From positions 1-64,000 of the forward strand of contig JAEWKK010000012.1 of the NCBI GenBank assembly GCA_023386045.1: a stretch of 64,000 nt of DNA, given 5' to 3'. The notes under the pieces are model-generated. The model saw nothing but the letters and a program-made list of their open reading frames with translations, searched no databases and had not been told where the DNA came from. Source of the stretch: Bacteroidota bacterium. Its GTDB lineage: Bacteria; Bacteroidota; Bacteroidia; Chitinophagales; Chitinophagaceae. The number at the start of each line of letters is the position of its first letter. Within the stretch, counting starts at the first letter, position 1. Shown piece after piece: positions 41,511 to 50,515 of the stretch. A program made the position numbers and the translations under genes.

Positions 41511-43541
41511 TTATTCTTCTGCCTTTTTCTTTTTTCGTTTTGGTTTTGATTTTCTTTTTTCTTCTGCTGTTGCTTCTTCCAGGGTAGAAGTCAATACCCA
41601 TTCATAATCCAGTTGCCTCTTGGTAAGATTGGCAGCTACCACTTTGATATTTACCTTATCACCCATTCTGAATTTCCTTCCACTTCTCATACCTACGAGG
41701 CTGTAATCTGTTTCAATCAACCTGAATTCATCATACTCAAGAAGACTATTAATGCTCACGAGTCCTTCACATTTATGCTCTACTGTCTCTACCCAAAATC
41801 CAAATGCAGCCACGCCACTGATCACCCCATCAAATTCCTCTCCCAGGAATTCTTTCATATACTCCACCTGTTTGTATTTATTAGCCGCTCTTTCAGCATC
41901 CATGGCTGCTCTTTCCCTTTCGCTGCAATGCTTGCACTTCTGCTCCATTTTTTTATCAGGCTTGATCCTCTTTTCAAGCACCTGCTCCAGCACTCTGTGC
42001 ACGAGCATATCTGGGTAACGCCTGATGGGCGAGGTAAAATGACAGTAGTGTTGAAAGCCTAAACCGTAGTGGCCAATATTTTCAGTTGTATAGATAGCCT
42101 TGGCCATGGTACGGATACCTAATTGCTCCAGTACATGCTGCTCTGGTTTTCCCTGCACATCCTTCAACATGGTATTGAAAGATTCAGCGATCTTGTCTGG
42201 ACTCGAAGTATCAAAGCGATGACCAAATTTTTTCGCGAAGGCCATGAAGGGTAGCAGCTTTTCTTCAGAGGGAAGATCATGCACACGATAGGCAAAAGGT
42301 ATGGGCTTTTTATTGACTTCGATCTTGGACACATTTTCTGCCACATACTTATTGGCCAGCAACATGAACTCCTCAATCAATTGGTGCGCTTCCTTGCTTT
42401 CTTTTACCATGATGCCAATGGGCTTGCTGTTTTCATCCAGCTTAAACCTGACTTCTGTACTTGAAAAATTAATTGCACCGGCATCAAAACGTTTTTTACG
42501 AAGCCGTTGCGCAATATTATTCAGCAAAAGCACTTCATCCAGGTAAAGGCCATCTTCCTTTTCTATGATCTCCTGCACTTCTTCATAGGTAAACCGATGA
42601 TTGGAATGGATGATGGTTTTTCCCAGCCAGTATTGCTTTACCTGCCCCTTAGGTGTCATTTGAAAAACAGCTGAAAAAGTCAGCTTGTCCTCATGCGGCC
42701 TCAAAGAACAGAGTACATTGGAGATCTGTTCGGGCAACATAGGATTCACGCGGTCGGGCAAATAAACCGAAGTGGCTTTTTTATAGGCTTCCTTATCCAG
42801 TTCCGTATCAGGCTGCACAAAATGACTGACATCAGCAATGTGCACCCCTATTTCATAATTACCATTCTTAAGCACACGGATCGAAAGGGCATCATCAAAA
42901 TCCTTGGCATCAACAGGATCAATGGTAAAGGTTAATATCCCCCTGAAATCACGCCTGCGTTCAATTTCTTTTTGAGTAATGATGTCTGGAATTCGCTCCG
43001 TTTCTTCAATTACCTCGTCTGGAAATTCCAAAGGAAACCCATTCTCAAGAAGGATCTCTTTCATGGCAACATCATTATCATCAGTGGCATCAAGCACAGT
43101 CACCACTTCTCCAACCGGTCTTTTGCGACTGTCCTTTTCCCAGTCCTTGATCTTTACTACTACCCTGTCGCCATCTTCTGCTCCATTAAAGGATTCCTGA
43201 GGAATAAATATATCCGGTGCTCTTTTATCTCCATCTCCAACAAAGAATGCAAAGCCTTTGTTCATCTGTAGCTTGCCAACAAATTCCATTTGCTTACGCT
43301 CCAATACATCCACCACAATACCCTGCATGCGTTTACCTGAACGCTCAGGGTTTACTTCCACTCTTACAGTATCACCATGCAGCGCTGTATTAAAATCATT
43401 AGGCCTGACGAGAATATCCGTTTCCAGTCCTTCCACTACCACAAAACCCATCCCGGAACGGGTGATTTCCAACACACCTTTATATTCATTGAAGTTTTGC
43501 CTGCCCTTCCTGCCTTCTTTTTTTGAATTTTTCCTTCCCAT
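41511..43541 (-). CDS. rnr: Ribonuclease R
   Basis: A 676-residue 3'-5' exoribonuclease of the RNase II/RNB family. Order: cold-shock domains (about 20-180, with PVGEVVTVL), RNB catalytic domain (about 210-540) with ITQKEIERRRDFRG, DPVDAKDFDDALS (magnesium-binding aspartates) and PYAYRVHDLPSEEKL-like regions, RRYPDMLVHRVL, and a C-terminal S1 domain (about 570-640). A lysine-rich tail follows. It degrades structured RNA. In the unit with lpxK and the prenyl synthase. Confidence 0.95.
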   Translation of the reverse strand: MGRKNSKKEGRKGRQNFNEYKGVLEITRSGMGFVVVEGLETDILVRPNDFNTALHGDTVRVEVNPERSGKRMQGIVVDVLERKQMEFVGKLQMNKGFAFFVGDGDKRAPDIFIPQESFNGAEDGDRVVVKIKDWEKDSRKRPVGEVVTVLDATDDNDVAMKEILLENGFPLEFPDEVIEETERIPDIITQKEIERRRDFRGILTFTIDPVDAKDFDDALSIRVLKNGNYEIGVHIADVSHFVQPDTELDKEAYKKATSVYLPDRVNPMLPEQISNVLCSLRPHEDKLTFSAVFQMTPKGQVKQYWLGKTIIHSNHRFTYEEVQEIIEKEDGLYLDEVLLLNNIAQRLRKKRFDAGAINFSSTEVRFKLDENSKPIGIMVKESKEAHQLIEEFMLLANKYVAENVSKIEVNKKPIPFAYRVHDLPSEEKLLPFMAFAKKFGHRFDTSSPDKIAESFNTMLKDVQGKPEQHVLEQLGIRTMAKAIYTTENIGHYGLGFQHYCHFTSPIRRYPDMLVHRVLEQVLEKRIKPDKKMEQKCKHCSERERAAMDAERAANKYKQVEYMKEFLGEEFDGVISGVAAFGFWVETVEHKCEGLVSINSLLEYDEFRLIETDYSLVGMRSGRKFRMGDKVNIKVVAANLTKRQLDYEWVLTSTLEEATAEEKRKSKPKRKKKKAEE

Positions 43542-44615
43542 TTAAGATGGTTGTTTAAAATTTTGAATGAAATTACTGACTTCATCAATAAACTCCATTT
43601 CCTGCTGGAAGAGGAATTTGTGCTCAATGGGCATAACATAAAAAGGTATGCCATCGATCTCATGCCTGAATTTAAGCAATCTCATAGCATCCTTTTCAGT
43701 GGTTAGAATGATCTTTTTGCTGGCTTCCATGTTCTCAAACCTTTTTTTGATCTCCTTCCAGTCGTCAATTGAAAAGATGTGATGATCATTGTAATTGATC
43801 ATGGAATAGGTTTGGATCCTTTCTTCAAGAAATTGTTTCAATGGTCTCGGATTGGCAATGCCAGTTACCAGCAGCACTTCAGTATGCTCATCCAGTAAAT
43901 GAAAATCCCTGTTGGTAATGTGATATGGTGTGCCATAAGCGATAGCAGCAAAAAAAACTTTCTGGTGCGGAAGCGGATCGATTTCTTTGATAATGGCCTG
44001 TCGCTCTTCCTGTGTTATAGCGGGATTGCACTTGGTCACAACTATGAGATCTGCTCTTTTGTAACTGCTCCTCTGGTCGCGCAGGTCACCGGTAGGCAGA
44101 AAAAAATCCCTGGTGAAAAGATTAGAATAATCTGTCAATAGAATATTGAATCCGGCCCTGATGGAACGGTGTTGGAAAGCATCATCCAGGATCACCACTT
44201 CGGTTTCGGGTCTGTCGTGTAACAATTGTGGTATGGCAACGATCCTTTCTTCACCTACTGCAACGGGTACATCAGGAAATTTGCGGTGAAACTGCATGGG
44301 TTCATCACCAATATCTATGGCCGTAGTATTTTCATTGGCAAGCGCATATCCTTTGGTTTTTCTCTTATAACCCCTGCTTAGTGTAGCTACCTTATACTGG
44401 TTCTTTAGATGCAGTACCAGAAATTCCACCATGGGCGATTTGCCCGTCCCTCCAACGGAAAGATTTCCCACGCAGATCAGCGGAAGACCAAAGCTGGTTG
44501 ACTTAAGTATGTTGCGGTTATAAAGCCAGTTGCGGATCACAACAATGATCCAGAAAAGAATAGCGAATGGTAAAAGTAATATCCTGAAAGATTTCAAAAA
44601 CCAGTTAGAAAACAT
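43542..44615 (-). CDS. lpxK: Tetraacyldisaccharide 4'-kinase
   Basis: A 357-residue kinase of lipid A synthesis that phosphorylates the 4' position of lipid IVA precursor at the inner membrane. An N-terminal membrane helix (LLLPFAILFWIIVVI) is followed by the Walker A motif VGNLSVGGTGKSP, then TLSRGYKRKTKGY and LDDAFQHRS (DDxFQH), typical of LpxK. It sits next to rnr and overlaps the 5-formyl-THF cyclo-ligase gene by 11 bases, indicating one transcript. Confidence 0.93.
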   Translation of the reverse strand: MFSNWFLKSFRILLLPFAILFWIIVVIRNWLYNRNILKSTSFGLPLICVGNLSVGGTGKSPMVEFLVLHLKNQYKVATLSRGYKRKTKGYALANENTTAIDIGDEPMQFHRKFPDVPVAVGEERIVAIPQLLHDRPETEVVILDDAFQHRSIRAGFNILLTDYSNLFTRDFFLPTGDLRDQRSSYKRADLIVVTKCNPAITQEERQAIIKEIDPLPHQKVFFAAIAYGTPYHITNRDFHLLDEHTEVLLVTGIANPRPLKQFLEERIQTYSMINYNDHHIFSIDDWKEIKKRFENMEASKKIILTTEKDAMRLLKFRHEIDGIPFYVMPIEHKFLFQQEMEFIDEVSNFIQNFKQPS

Positions 44616-45174
44616 AAGTCCGTTGCGGTGTGATACAAAGGTCTAAAGGTACGTCAAATTCAGCGGCATCATCCACGGCATCAATGGGATGGAAATAAGA
44701 CAGGCCGATCTTCAGGCAATCTTCACGACAATCTTTCAGAAACCGGTCGTAATATCCCTTGCCATATCCTACCCTGTAACCCCTTTCATCAAACGCCAGT
44801 AAAGGAACCAGCACCAGGTCAATCTCCTGTGGCTGGGCAAAATCAGTATTCACCGGCTCCATGATGCCAAAGGAATTACTTTCAAATGCACTGTCGGCAT
44901 TACAGATAATGGCCTGCATCTCGTCAGTAGTAGTGTTAAGTTTAGGATAACAGATACTTAATCCCGGGTTTTTGAAATGAAGGTAATCGGTGATCAGAAA
45001 GGTATTAATCTCTTTGTAAATTTCGATTGGGTAAAAACTCATCACAACATCTATAAATGGCAGTTGTAAGGACTGAAACTGTATCAGGATCAGGTCATCC
45101 CACTTGATTCTATCTGCTTCACTTAACGCTTTTCTTTTTTCTTTGAATACTTTCCTTACTTCTTTTTTGAGCAT
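44605..45174 (-). CDS. 5-formyltetrahydrofolate cyclo-ligase
   Basis: A 189-residue enzyme that makes 5,10-methenyl-THF from 5-formyl-THF using ATP. The motif LVPLLAFDERGYRVGYGKGYYDRFL (FDxxGxRLGxGxGYYDR) near the C terminus is the family signature. The start has basic residues, KKEVRKVFKEKRKALSE. Part of the unit DUF3822-rsmD-this-lpxK-rnr. Confidence 0.92.
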   Translation of the reverse strand: MLKKEVRKVFKEKRKALSEADRIKWDDLILIQFQSLQLPFIDVVMSFYPIEIYKEINTFLITDYLHFKNPGLSICYPKLNTTTDEMQAIICNADSAFESNSFGIMEPVNTDFAQPQEIDLVLVPLLAFDERGYRVGYGKGYYDRFLKDCREDCLKIGLSYFHPIDAVDDAAEFDVPLDLCITPQRTYVF

Positions 45175-45208
45175 CGTAAAATTTTATCAGGGAATATCAT
45201 GGTAACAT

Positions 45209-45769
45209 TTATTCCTTTTCATTCCCGGATGGTTCATTGATAAAGGTCGAAAAAATGGTCGTGCCGTAATTCCTGGATGAAACATAAAAAGGAAAACCCT
45301 TGTAATCGTTGCGGGGTGTATGTTCAAGAATAAATCTGCCGCCGGGGTTTAATAATTGCTTTTCAAAAATCAGTCGCGGCAGGTCATCAATATTTTGCAG
45401 GGCATAGGGAGGTCCGGCAAAAATGAAATCAAATTTTTCATGGCATTGCTCAATGAATTTAAACACATCGGATCTCACCACCTTGAAGTTTTCCAGTTGA
45501 AGGTCTTCAGCAGTTTTCTTGATGAAGGAATACATCTGCTGGTCCTTTTCAACTATGGTAAGATCAGGCACACCCCTCGATGCCAGTTCATAGCTGATAT
45601 TTCCGGTGCCACCAAACAGGTCGAGTGTTTTTAATTCCTCAAAATCCAGCTGGTTCTGAAGCATATTGAACAGTCCTTCCTTGGCTATATCAGTGGTGGG
45701 CCTTGTATAAGGCATTTTGGAAGGTGGATGGATCCGTCTGCCGCCGAGTTGTCCACTTATGATGCGCAT
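45209..45769 (-). CDS. rsmD: 16S rRNA (guanine966-N2)-methyltransferase RsmD
   Basis: A 186-residue SAM-dependent methyltransferase. Motif ISGQLGGRRI at the N terminus and the LDLFGGTGNISYELASRG SAM-binding motif are as in RsmD. The usual catalytic motif (D/N)PPY reads FIFAGPPYAL here, so the aspartate position is glycine; the overall match still favours RsmD. It methylates G966 in 16S rRNA. It overlaps the DUF3822 gene by 13 bases. Confidence 0.9.
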   Translation of the reverse strand: MRIISGQLGGRRIHPPSKMPYTRPTTDIAKEGLFNMLQNQLDFEELKTLDLFGGTGNISYELASRGVPDLTIVEKDQQMYSFIKKTAEDLQLENFKVVRSDVFKFIEQCHEKFDFIFAGPPYALQNIDDLPRLIFEKQLLNPGGRFILEHTPRNDYKGFPFYVSSRNYGTTIFSTFINEPSGNEKE

Positions 45770-46593
45770 GCGGCAAGGTTATAGAGTGAAGTAAAATAAT
45801 AATGGGGATGACTTCTATCAGGCATTTCAAAAGATGGTGTACCGGCAAAATGCAGGTTCAGGAAATAATGATGCAATTCATGATACATGGCTGAATCCTT
45901 ATCGATCAATCCTGAAACAATTAAAAATAAATGCGACTGGTCCATCCCAAACTCATAGCAGATCTTGAGCAGGAAGTAGACAACATCAAGTGGTGTTTTA
46001 TAAGTATAAGTCTGTGCCAATTGCACCTCATTGTTTTTTTTAACCACTACCCTGAACTGCTGAATGCTGAAATGAATATCAATCTGATCTTCCGCAACAA
46101 ATCCATTATAGAATTGCAGGGATGGTGTGTACACATGGCAGAATTTGGCATTGGAGAATCTGCTAAACAATTGCCTGTATATATTAACAGGCATTGAATA
46201 AGCATTCACCATTTGCCACTCTGAAATATTATCGTATAGAAAATGTTGTTCATGAAGATCATATACCACCTGCGATAACGAAAAATCATTTTTAAACAAC
46301 TGCTGTGGTATAAGAAGGGCTTGCGCAAATGCCGAACCTATCACCACTTTTGCAGGCTGCTCCCTGATGTCATCCAGGATTTTACCAAGTACCGATTCTG
46401 CTTCCTGGCTTTCAAAGCCAAAATACTTTACTTCACAAAACCTGTTTTCTTTTACAAGCGCATAACTGCAATGATCTTCTCCAATCTCGAAAAGAAGGAC
46501 ATCAGCCTGACTGCATGGCTCACCTATGGAAAATAATGTTTTCAATAACCTGTATTTCCTGCAAATTAAGCCTGATTGATCAATTGAATTCAA
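45757..46593 (-). CDS. DUF3822-family protein
   Basis: A 278-residue protein of a Bacteroidota-specific family (DUF3822), with an RNase H/actin-like fold implied by the pattern VLLFEIGEDHCSYALV near the N terminus and FLIVSGLIDKDSAMYHEL later. It is always found next to rsmD. Function is not known; the pair may work together on 16S rRNA methylation or ribosome assembly. Confidence 0.8.
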   Translation of the reverse strand: MNSIDQSGLICRKYRLLKTLFSIGEPCSQADVLLFEIGEDHCSYALVKENRFCEVKYFGFESQEAESVLGKILDDIREQPAKVVIGSAFAQALLIPQQLFKNDFSLSQVVYDLHEQHFLYDNISEWQMVNAYSMPVNIYRQLFSRFSNAKFCHVYTPSLQFYNGFVAEDQIDIHFSIQQFRVVVKKNNEVQLAQTYTYKTPLDVVYFLLKICYEFGMDQSHLFLIVSGLIDKDSAMYHELHHYFLNLHFAGTPSFEMPDRSHPHYYFTSLYNLAACAS

Positions 46594-46608
46594 CGATCCA
46601 TCCGATTA

Positions 46609-46642
46609 TTTGCGGCCTCCTCTTGGTTCTCCCCTAAATTCG
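46609..46642 (+). promoter_or_regulatory. Bacteroidota-type promoter of the MATE gene
   Basis: TTTG at 46609 and TAAATTCG (one mismatch to TAnnTTTG) at 46635, 22 bases apart, lie 34 bases before the start. Confidence 0.4.
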
Positions 46643-46676
46643 CAGATTCAATTTACGCGGAATTATCATCAATAGC

Positions 46677-48020
46677 ATGGCAGGAAGTTTACAGGTAGAA
46701 GTTTCATACAGGCAGATCTGGAAGATCGCGCTGCCTATTGCTTTTGCCCTGTTGATACCCCAGCTAAATCTCATCATCAATGGTATTTTCCTGGGACATT
46801 ACAGCGAGGAATCTCTGGCTATTGCTTCTATTACGGGTGTGTATTACCTGGTATTTGCTGGTATTGGCTTTGGATTGAATAATGGTTTGCAAACCCTCAT
46901 GTCGAGGCGTGCAGGAGAAAACAAACCTGAAGAAATCGGCAAGCTCTTTACCCAGGGTGTGCTGATTGCTTTATGCATTGCCATTGCGGGTATTCTTCTT
47001 ACCATCTTCATCACACCCTTTGCTTTAAGAACCTTTCTTACTGATACGCAGGCAGAAAAATCCATTGAGTTTCTTTATATCAGGATACTGGGCCTGCCCT
47101 TTCTCTATGTGTATCAATTAAGAAATGCTTTACTGGTGAGCATACACCGCAGCCAGCTTCTGGTGCTGGGAACTTTTGCCGAAACCATTGCCAATGTGTT
47201 TTTTGACTACACACTGATATTCGGGAAATGGGGGTTTCCTGAAATGGGTTTTAACGGCGCGGCGGTTGCTTCAATCATTGCTGAATTTACCGGCATGTTC
47301 GTGATCTTCCTGGTGATCAGCAGGAAAGGCATCTCAAAACAGTTTTCCTTGTTCAGCAGCTTCAGGTTCGACAGAAAAAACATCAACCTGATCGCAAAAG
47401 TTTCTGGTCCGCTTGCTTTTCAGCATGCAGCCAGCATACTTGCCTGGTTTTTCTTTTATATGCTGGTGGCAAGAAATGCATCGCAGACAGGACTGGCTGT
47501 TTCAACTACCATGAGGGCTGTCTTTGGCTTCTTTGGAACTTTCTTTTGGGCTTTGGCAGCTACCACCAATAGTATGGTTAGCAATGTAATTGGTCAGGGA
47601 AAGGGTGATGAGGTCATGAAACTGATGAAAAAGATCTCTTTATTGAGCCTGGGTTTCGCCTTGTTCATTTGCACAGTTCTCAATCTTTTTCCTGATGTCT
47701 ATCTTGGTTTATTCAGGAATGATCCTGCCTTTATCAGTGAAGGCATTCCTGTGTTAAGAGCCATTGCATTTACCATGTTGCTTCTATCTGTTGGTACAGT
47801 ATGGCTGAATGGCGTTACAGGAACCGGCAACAGCAGGGTCACATTTATTATTGAAGTTGCTGCTATCAGCTTTTATTGTGCTTATGTATTTGTGGTGCTG
47901 GAAATAAAACACCTTTCCATTCTTTGGGGATGGCTCTCTGAAGTATTATACTGGACCATTCTTTTCAGCCTCTCTTATTATTACCTGAGAAGTAGAAAAT
48001 GGCAGCGCACAGTTATCTAA
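46677..48020 (+). CDS. MATE-family efflux transporter
   Basis: A 447-residue integral membrane protein with 12 helices, of the multidrug and toxic-compound extrusion family (DinF/NorM-like). Patterns such as VSYRQIWKIALPIAFALLIPQLN, LQTLMSRRAGENKPEEIGKLF and the symmetric second half fit the MATE repeats. It exports organic cations or drugs against H+ or Na+. It is convergent with folB, sharing a few bases at the ends. Confidence 0.9.
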   Translation: MAGSLQVEVSYRQIWKIALPIAFALLIPQLNLIINGIFLGHYSEESLAIASITGVYYLVFAGIGFGLNNGLQTLMSRRAGENKPEEIGKLFTQGVLIALCIAIAGILLTIFITPFALRTFLTDTQAEKSIEFLYIRILGLPFLYVYQLRNALLVSIHRSQLLVLGTFAETIANVFFDYTLIFGKWGFPEMGFNGAAVASIIAEFTGMFVIFLVISRKGISKQFSLFSSFRFDRKNINLIAKVSGPLAFQHAASILAWFFFYMLVARNASQTGLAVSTTMRAVFGFFGTFFWALAATTNSMVSNVIGQGKGDEVMKLMKKISLLSLGFALFICTVLNLFPDVYLGLFRNDPAFISEGIPVLRAIAFTMLLLSVGTVWLNGVTGTGNSRVTFIIEVAAISFYCAYVFVVLEIKHLSILWGWLSEVLYWTILFSLSYYYLRSRKWQRTVI

Positions 48021-48378
48021 AATCCTTGTGGTAAGTGATGGCCACTGATCCTGAGAAATTGGTAATCGGTGGATTCAGTTTCCGGATGGTGATGACAATG
48101 TTTTCAATTTCCTCAAACTGCTGCTGGATCCTTTCTGCAATTTCCATGGCTAGCGTTTCCAGCAAAAATCTTCTTGTCCTGAACTCTTCCTGGACAATGC
48201 GGTAAACTTCCACATAGTTGATGGTTTGCTCAATGGAACTGATTTTTTTCTTTGGTGATTTACAACCAACTGAAATATCCACTTCAAATTCATTTCCCGT
48301 CTTCATTTCTTCCTGGTAGAGGCCATGCTCTGCAAAAAAACGAAGGCTTTTGAGTTCAATGGTAAAATGGCCGGCCAT
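48013..48378 (-). CDS. folB: Dihydroneopterin aldolase
   Basis: A 121-residue folate-pathway enzyme that converts dihydroneopterin to hydroxymethyl-dihydropterin. The FolB pattern FAEHGLYQEEMKTGNEFEVD (with the catalytic-region Glu) and FLLETLAMEIAERI, then VTIRKLNPPI, are visible. It overlaps the end of the MATE gene by eight bases on the opposite strand. Confidence 0.92.
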   Translation of the reverse strand: MAGHFTIELKSLRFFAEHGLYQEEMKTGNEFEVDISVGCKSPKKKISSIEQTINYVEVYRIVQEEFRTRRFLLETLAMEIAERIQQQFEEIENIVITIRKLNPPITNFSGSVAITYHKDFR

Positions 48379-48450
48379 TGGAGGTTTAAGGTTTGAAGTT
48401 TAAGGTTTAAGGTTCTTAAAAATGAAATCCTCACTAAAGATTAAAAATTC
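48379..48450. repeat. AGGTTTAAGGTTT short tandem repeats
   Basis: AAGGTTTGAAGTTTAAGG, then TTTAAGGTTC in tandem between trxB and folB. The same type appears at 54110-54265. Confidence 0.5.
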
Positions 48451-48457
48451 ATTTTTA

Positions 48458-49408
48458 TCAATGTAAGCCCTTAGCTGATAAGTAACGTTCAGCATCAAGC
48501 GCAGCCATACATCCGCTACCAGCTGCAGTTACAGCCTGGCGATAGATCTTATCCTGCACATCGCCTGCAGCAAATACACCTTCCATATTGGTTTTGGATG
48601 TACCCGGAATAGTTTTGATGTAACCCGCTTCATCCATATCAATAAATTCTTTGAATATCTCTGAGTTTGGCGTGTGACCAATGGCAACAAAAAAACCTTT
48701 GATCGGGATCTCGGTCTTCTCTCCTGTAACGTTGTTTTTGATTCGCACGGCTTCAACTGATTTCTCACCCAGGATCTCGTCTGTTTCTGTATTCCAGTAA
48801 ATTTTGATATTGGGTGTTGCCTTCACGCGGTCCTGCATCACTTTTGAAGCTCGCATCTCTTCACGTCTGACAAACATGTGTACAGTTGAACAAAGCTTGG
48901 AAAGATAGAGGGCTTCTTCAGCTGCTGTATCGCCTGCTCCTACTATTGCTACTTCTTTTCCTCTGAAAAAAAATCCATCACAAACCGCACACGCACTGAC
49001 ACCATAACCATTAAGCCTTTGCTCGCTTTCAATCCCCAGCCATTTCGCTGATGCACCAGTAGAGATGATGATAGATTCAGCTTCTATCCATTTCTCTTCA
49101 TCGATCTGAACTTTGTAAGGTTGAGATGAAAAATCCACTTTAGTGGCAAGACCATAACGGATATCAGCACCCATCCTTTGCGCCTGCTTTTCAAAATGAA
49201 CCATCAGCTCAGGTCCCTGTATGCCATCCGGAAAACCGGGATAATTTTCTACTTCTGTAGTAATGGTCAATTGACCTCCAGGCTGGATGCCCTGGTATAA
49301 TACCGGGTTCATATTCGCCCTGGCTGCATAAATTGCCGCTGTATATCCTGCCGGTCCTGATCCTATTATCAGTACGTTCACTTTTTCTGTTGCCTGTATA
49401 TTCTCCAT
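48458..49408 (-). CDS. trxB: Thioredoxin-disulfide reductase
   Basis: A 316-residue flavoprotein that reduces thioredoxin with NADPH. FAD motif LIIGSGPAGYTAAIYAARAN at the start, redox motif ACAVCDG (Cys-Ala-Val-Cys), NADPH motif IVGAGDTAAEEALYL, and the C-terminal FAD motif VFAAGDVQDKIYRQAVTAAG are all present. Length is usual. It is transcribed alone. Confidence 0.97.
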   Translation of the reverse strand: MENIQATEKVNVLIIGSGPAGYTAAIYAARANMNPVLYQGIQPGGQLTITTEVENYPGFPDGIQGPELMVHFEKQAQRMGADIRYGLATKVDFSSQPYKVQIDEEKWIEAESIIISTGASAKWLGIESEQRLNGYGVSACAVCDGFFFRGKEVAIVGAGDTAAEEALYLSKLCSTVHMFVRREEMRASKVMQDRVKATPNIKIYWNTETDEILGEKSVEAVRIKNNVTGEKTEIPIKGFFVAIGHTPNSEIFKEFIDMDEAGYIKTIPGTSKTNMEGVFAAGDVQDKIYRQAVTAAGSGCMAALDAERYLSAKGLH

Positions 49409-49475
49409 TTCAATAGATGTGCTTAGTTGCGCGAAAATAGAAGTAATTCGATAAACGATTTTATGATCATATGCA

Positions 49476-50354
49476 CTATTGTGGAATAATTATGCTCCTG
49501 TATTGCGAAGCATAACCTCCAAAATAACCCAGGGCTCCATTGCTGATGTTTCCCAGTATCTTGTTGGGTGTGGAGAAGGGATTTCCAATAGACGATATAG
49601 CAAACTCCCAGGTACGCCAGAAATCATAAGTGGCGCGATCGATATTACTGACCTTGAAGGTGACGGTATCTCCCCTGTAAAAAAATGCTTTATCAATGGT
49701 ATCTGCATTCCGGTCGTAACCTGGTTGTAACTGGATCTCATAGGTGGTGCCGTCTATAAAAAGATCATCAAAAACTGAATTGGCAGGCGGATAAAATACT
49801 GGCTGCTTCGTGGTTTTTGAATAATACCTGATATAATCGCCATAGCCCGGAGGATCAGTTGCCTTCACCATTACCACAGCTTTTAAAGAATCCTTGACTG
49901 GCGCTGGCTTCCACCATAAGGAATCAATTTGCCTGGTGGTATCGGGGATGTAAGTAGTTGCATTGTATTCTTTGCCTTCACTCAGAATGCGCAACGAATA
50001 ACTGCTTTTCAACTCTCCGGTAAAGGCTGTAGCCAGGTTTGATGAATCAATTGAATAATAATAGAAGCTGATGCCCGGAGCTACCGGAACTTCGTACTCT
50101 TTGAGCCTATGGGTAAGGCTTCCATTGGAAACATATACTTCCGCCTGGTGCACGAAGCTTTGGACCAGAACCTGTGGATTGAGCGTAGAGAAATAATCTA
50201 CGGATTTAGTTAACATCACCCGTGGCGGTTCTCCATTTTCAATAGAAGCTTCTACCACTAGCTTAGGTGGCACCTCATTGAGCTTGAAATCTATCTTCTT
50301 TTCGCAGCCCACTAAACTCAGTAAGACAAGGATGGTGATGTATTTTATTTTCAT
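49476..50354 (-). CDS. DUF4249-family lipoprotein
   Basis: A 292-residue lipoprotein (start at 50354, MKIKYITILVLLSLVGC, lipobox VGC). The mature part EKKIDFKLNEVPPKLVVEASIENGEPPRVMLTKS is the DUF4249 signature. Such proteins usually accompany TonB-dependent receptors; here none is adjacent. The upstream in-frame ATG at 50393 adds a stretch before the signal that would disturb it, so the later start is preferred. Confidence 0.85.
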   Translation of the reverse strand: MKIKYITILVLLSLVGCEKKIDFKLNEVPPKLVVEASIENGEPPRVMLTKSVDYFSTLNPQVLVQSFVHQAEVYVSNGSLTHRLKEYEVPVAPGISFYYYSIDSSNLATAFTGELKSSYSLRILSEGKEYNATTYIPDTTRQIDSLWWKPAPVKDSLKAVVMVKATDPPGYGDYIRYYSKTTKQPVFYPPANSVFDDLFIDGTTYEIQLQPGYDRNADTIDKAFFYRGDTVTFKVSNIDRATYDFWRTWEFAISSIGNPFSTPNKILGNISNGALGYFGGYASQYRSIIIPQ

Positions 50355-50379
50355 GAGCGCTGCAAAGGTATTAAAAGAA

Positions 50380-50408
50380 ACAGCCCTGACCACAAGAGCC
50401 AGGGCTGT
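50380..50408 (-). terminator. Terminator of the primary sigma factor gene
   Basis: ACAGCCCTG and CAGGGCTGT form a 9-bp stem; TTTCTTTTAA follows on the minus strand. It lies about 90 bases after the sigma factor stop. Confidence 0.75.
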
Positions 50409-50429
50409 AAAAAACCCATCAATTTGCTA

Positions 50430-50515
50430 TTTGAACCGATCCTGAAGGACCTGGTATTATCCTAATGCTTTTTGAACAGGTCCTGAAGGAACCGGTATTA
50501 TCCTAAATAAGCTTT
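50430..50515. repeat. Duplicated end of the sigma factor gene
   Basis: Two near-copies of TCCTGAAGGACCTGG, then TATTATCCTAATGCTTTTTG, lie in tandem: one at 50440-50475 and the other, with TATTATCCTAAATAAGC, over the stop codon of the sigma gene. The copies share about 30 positions. Confidence 0.6.
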
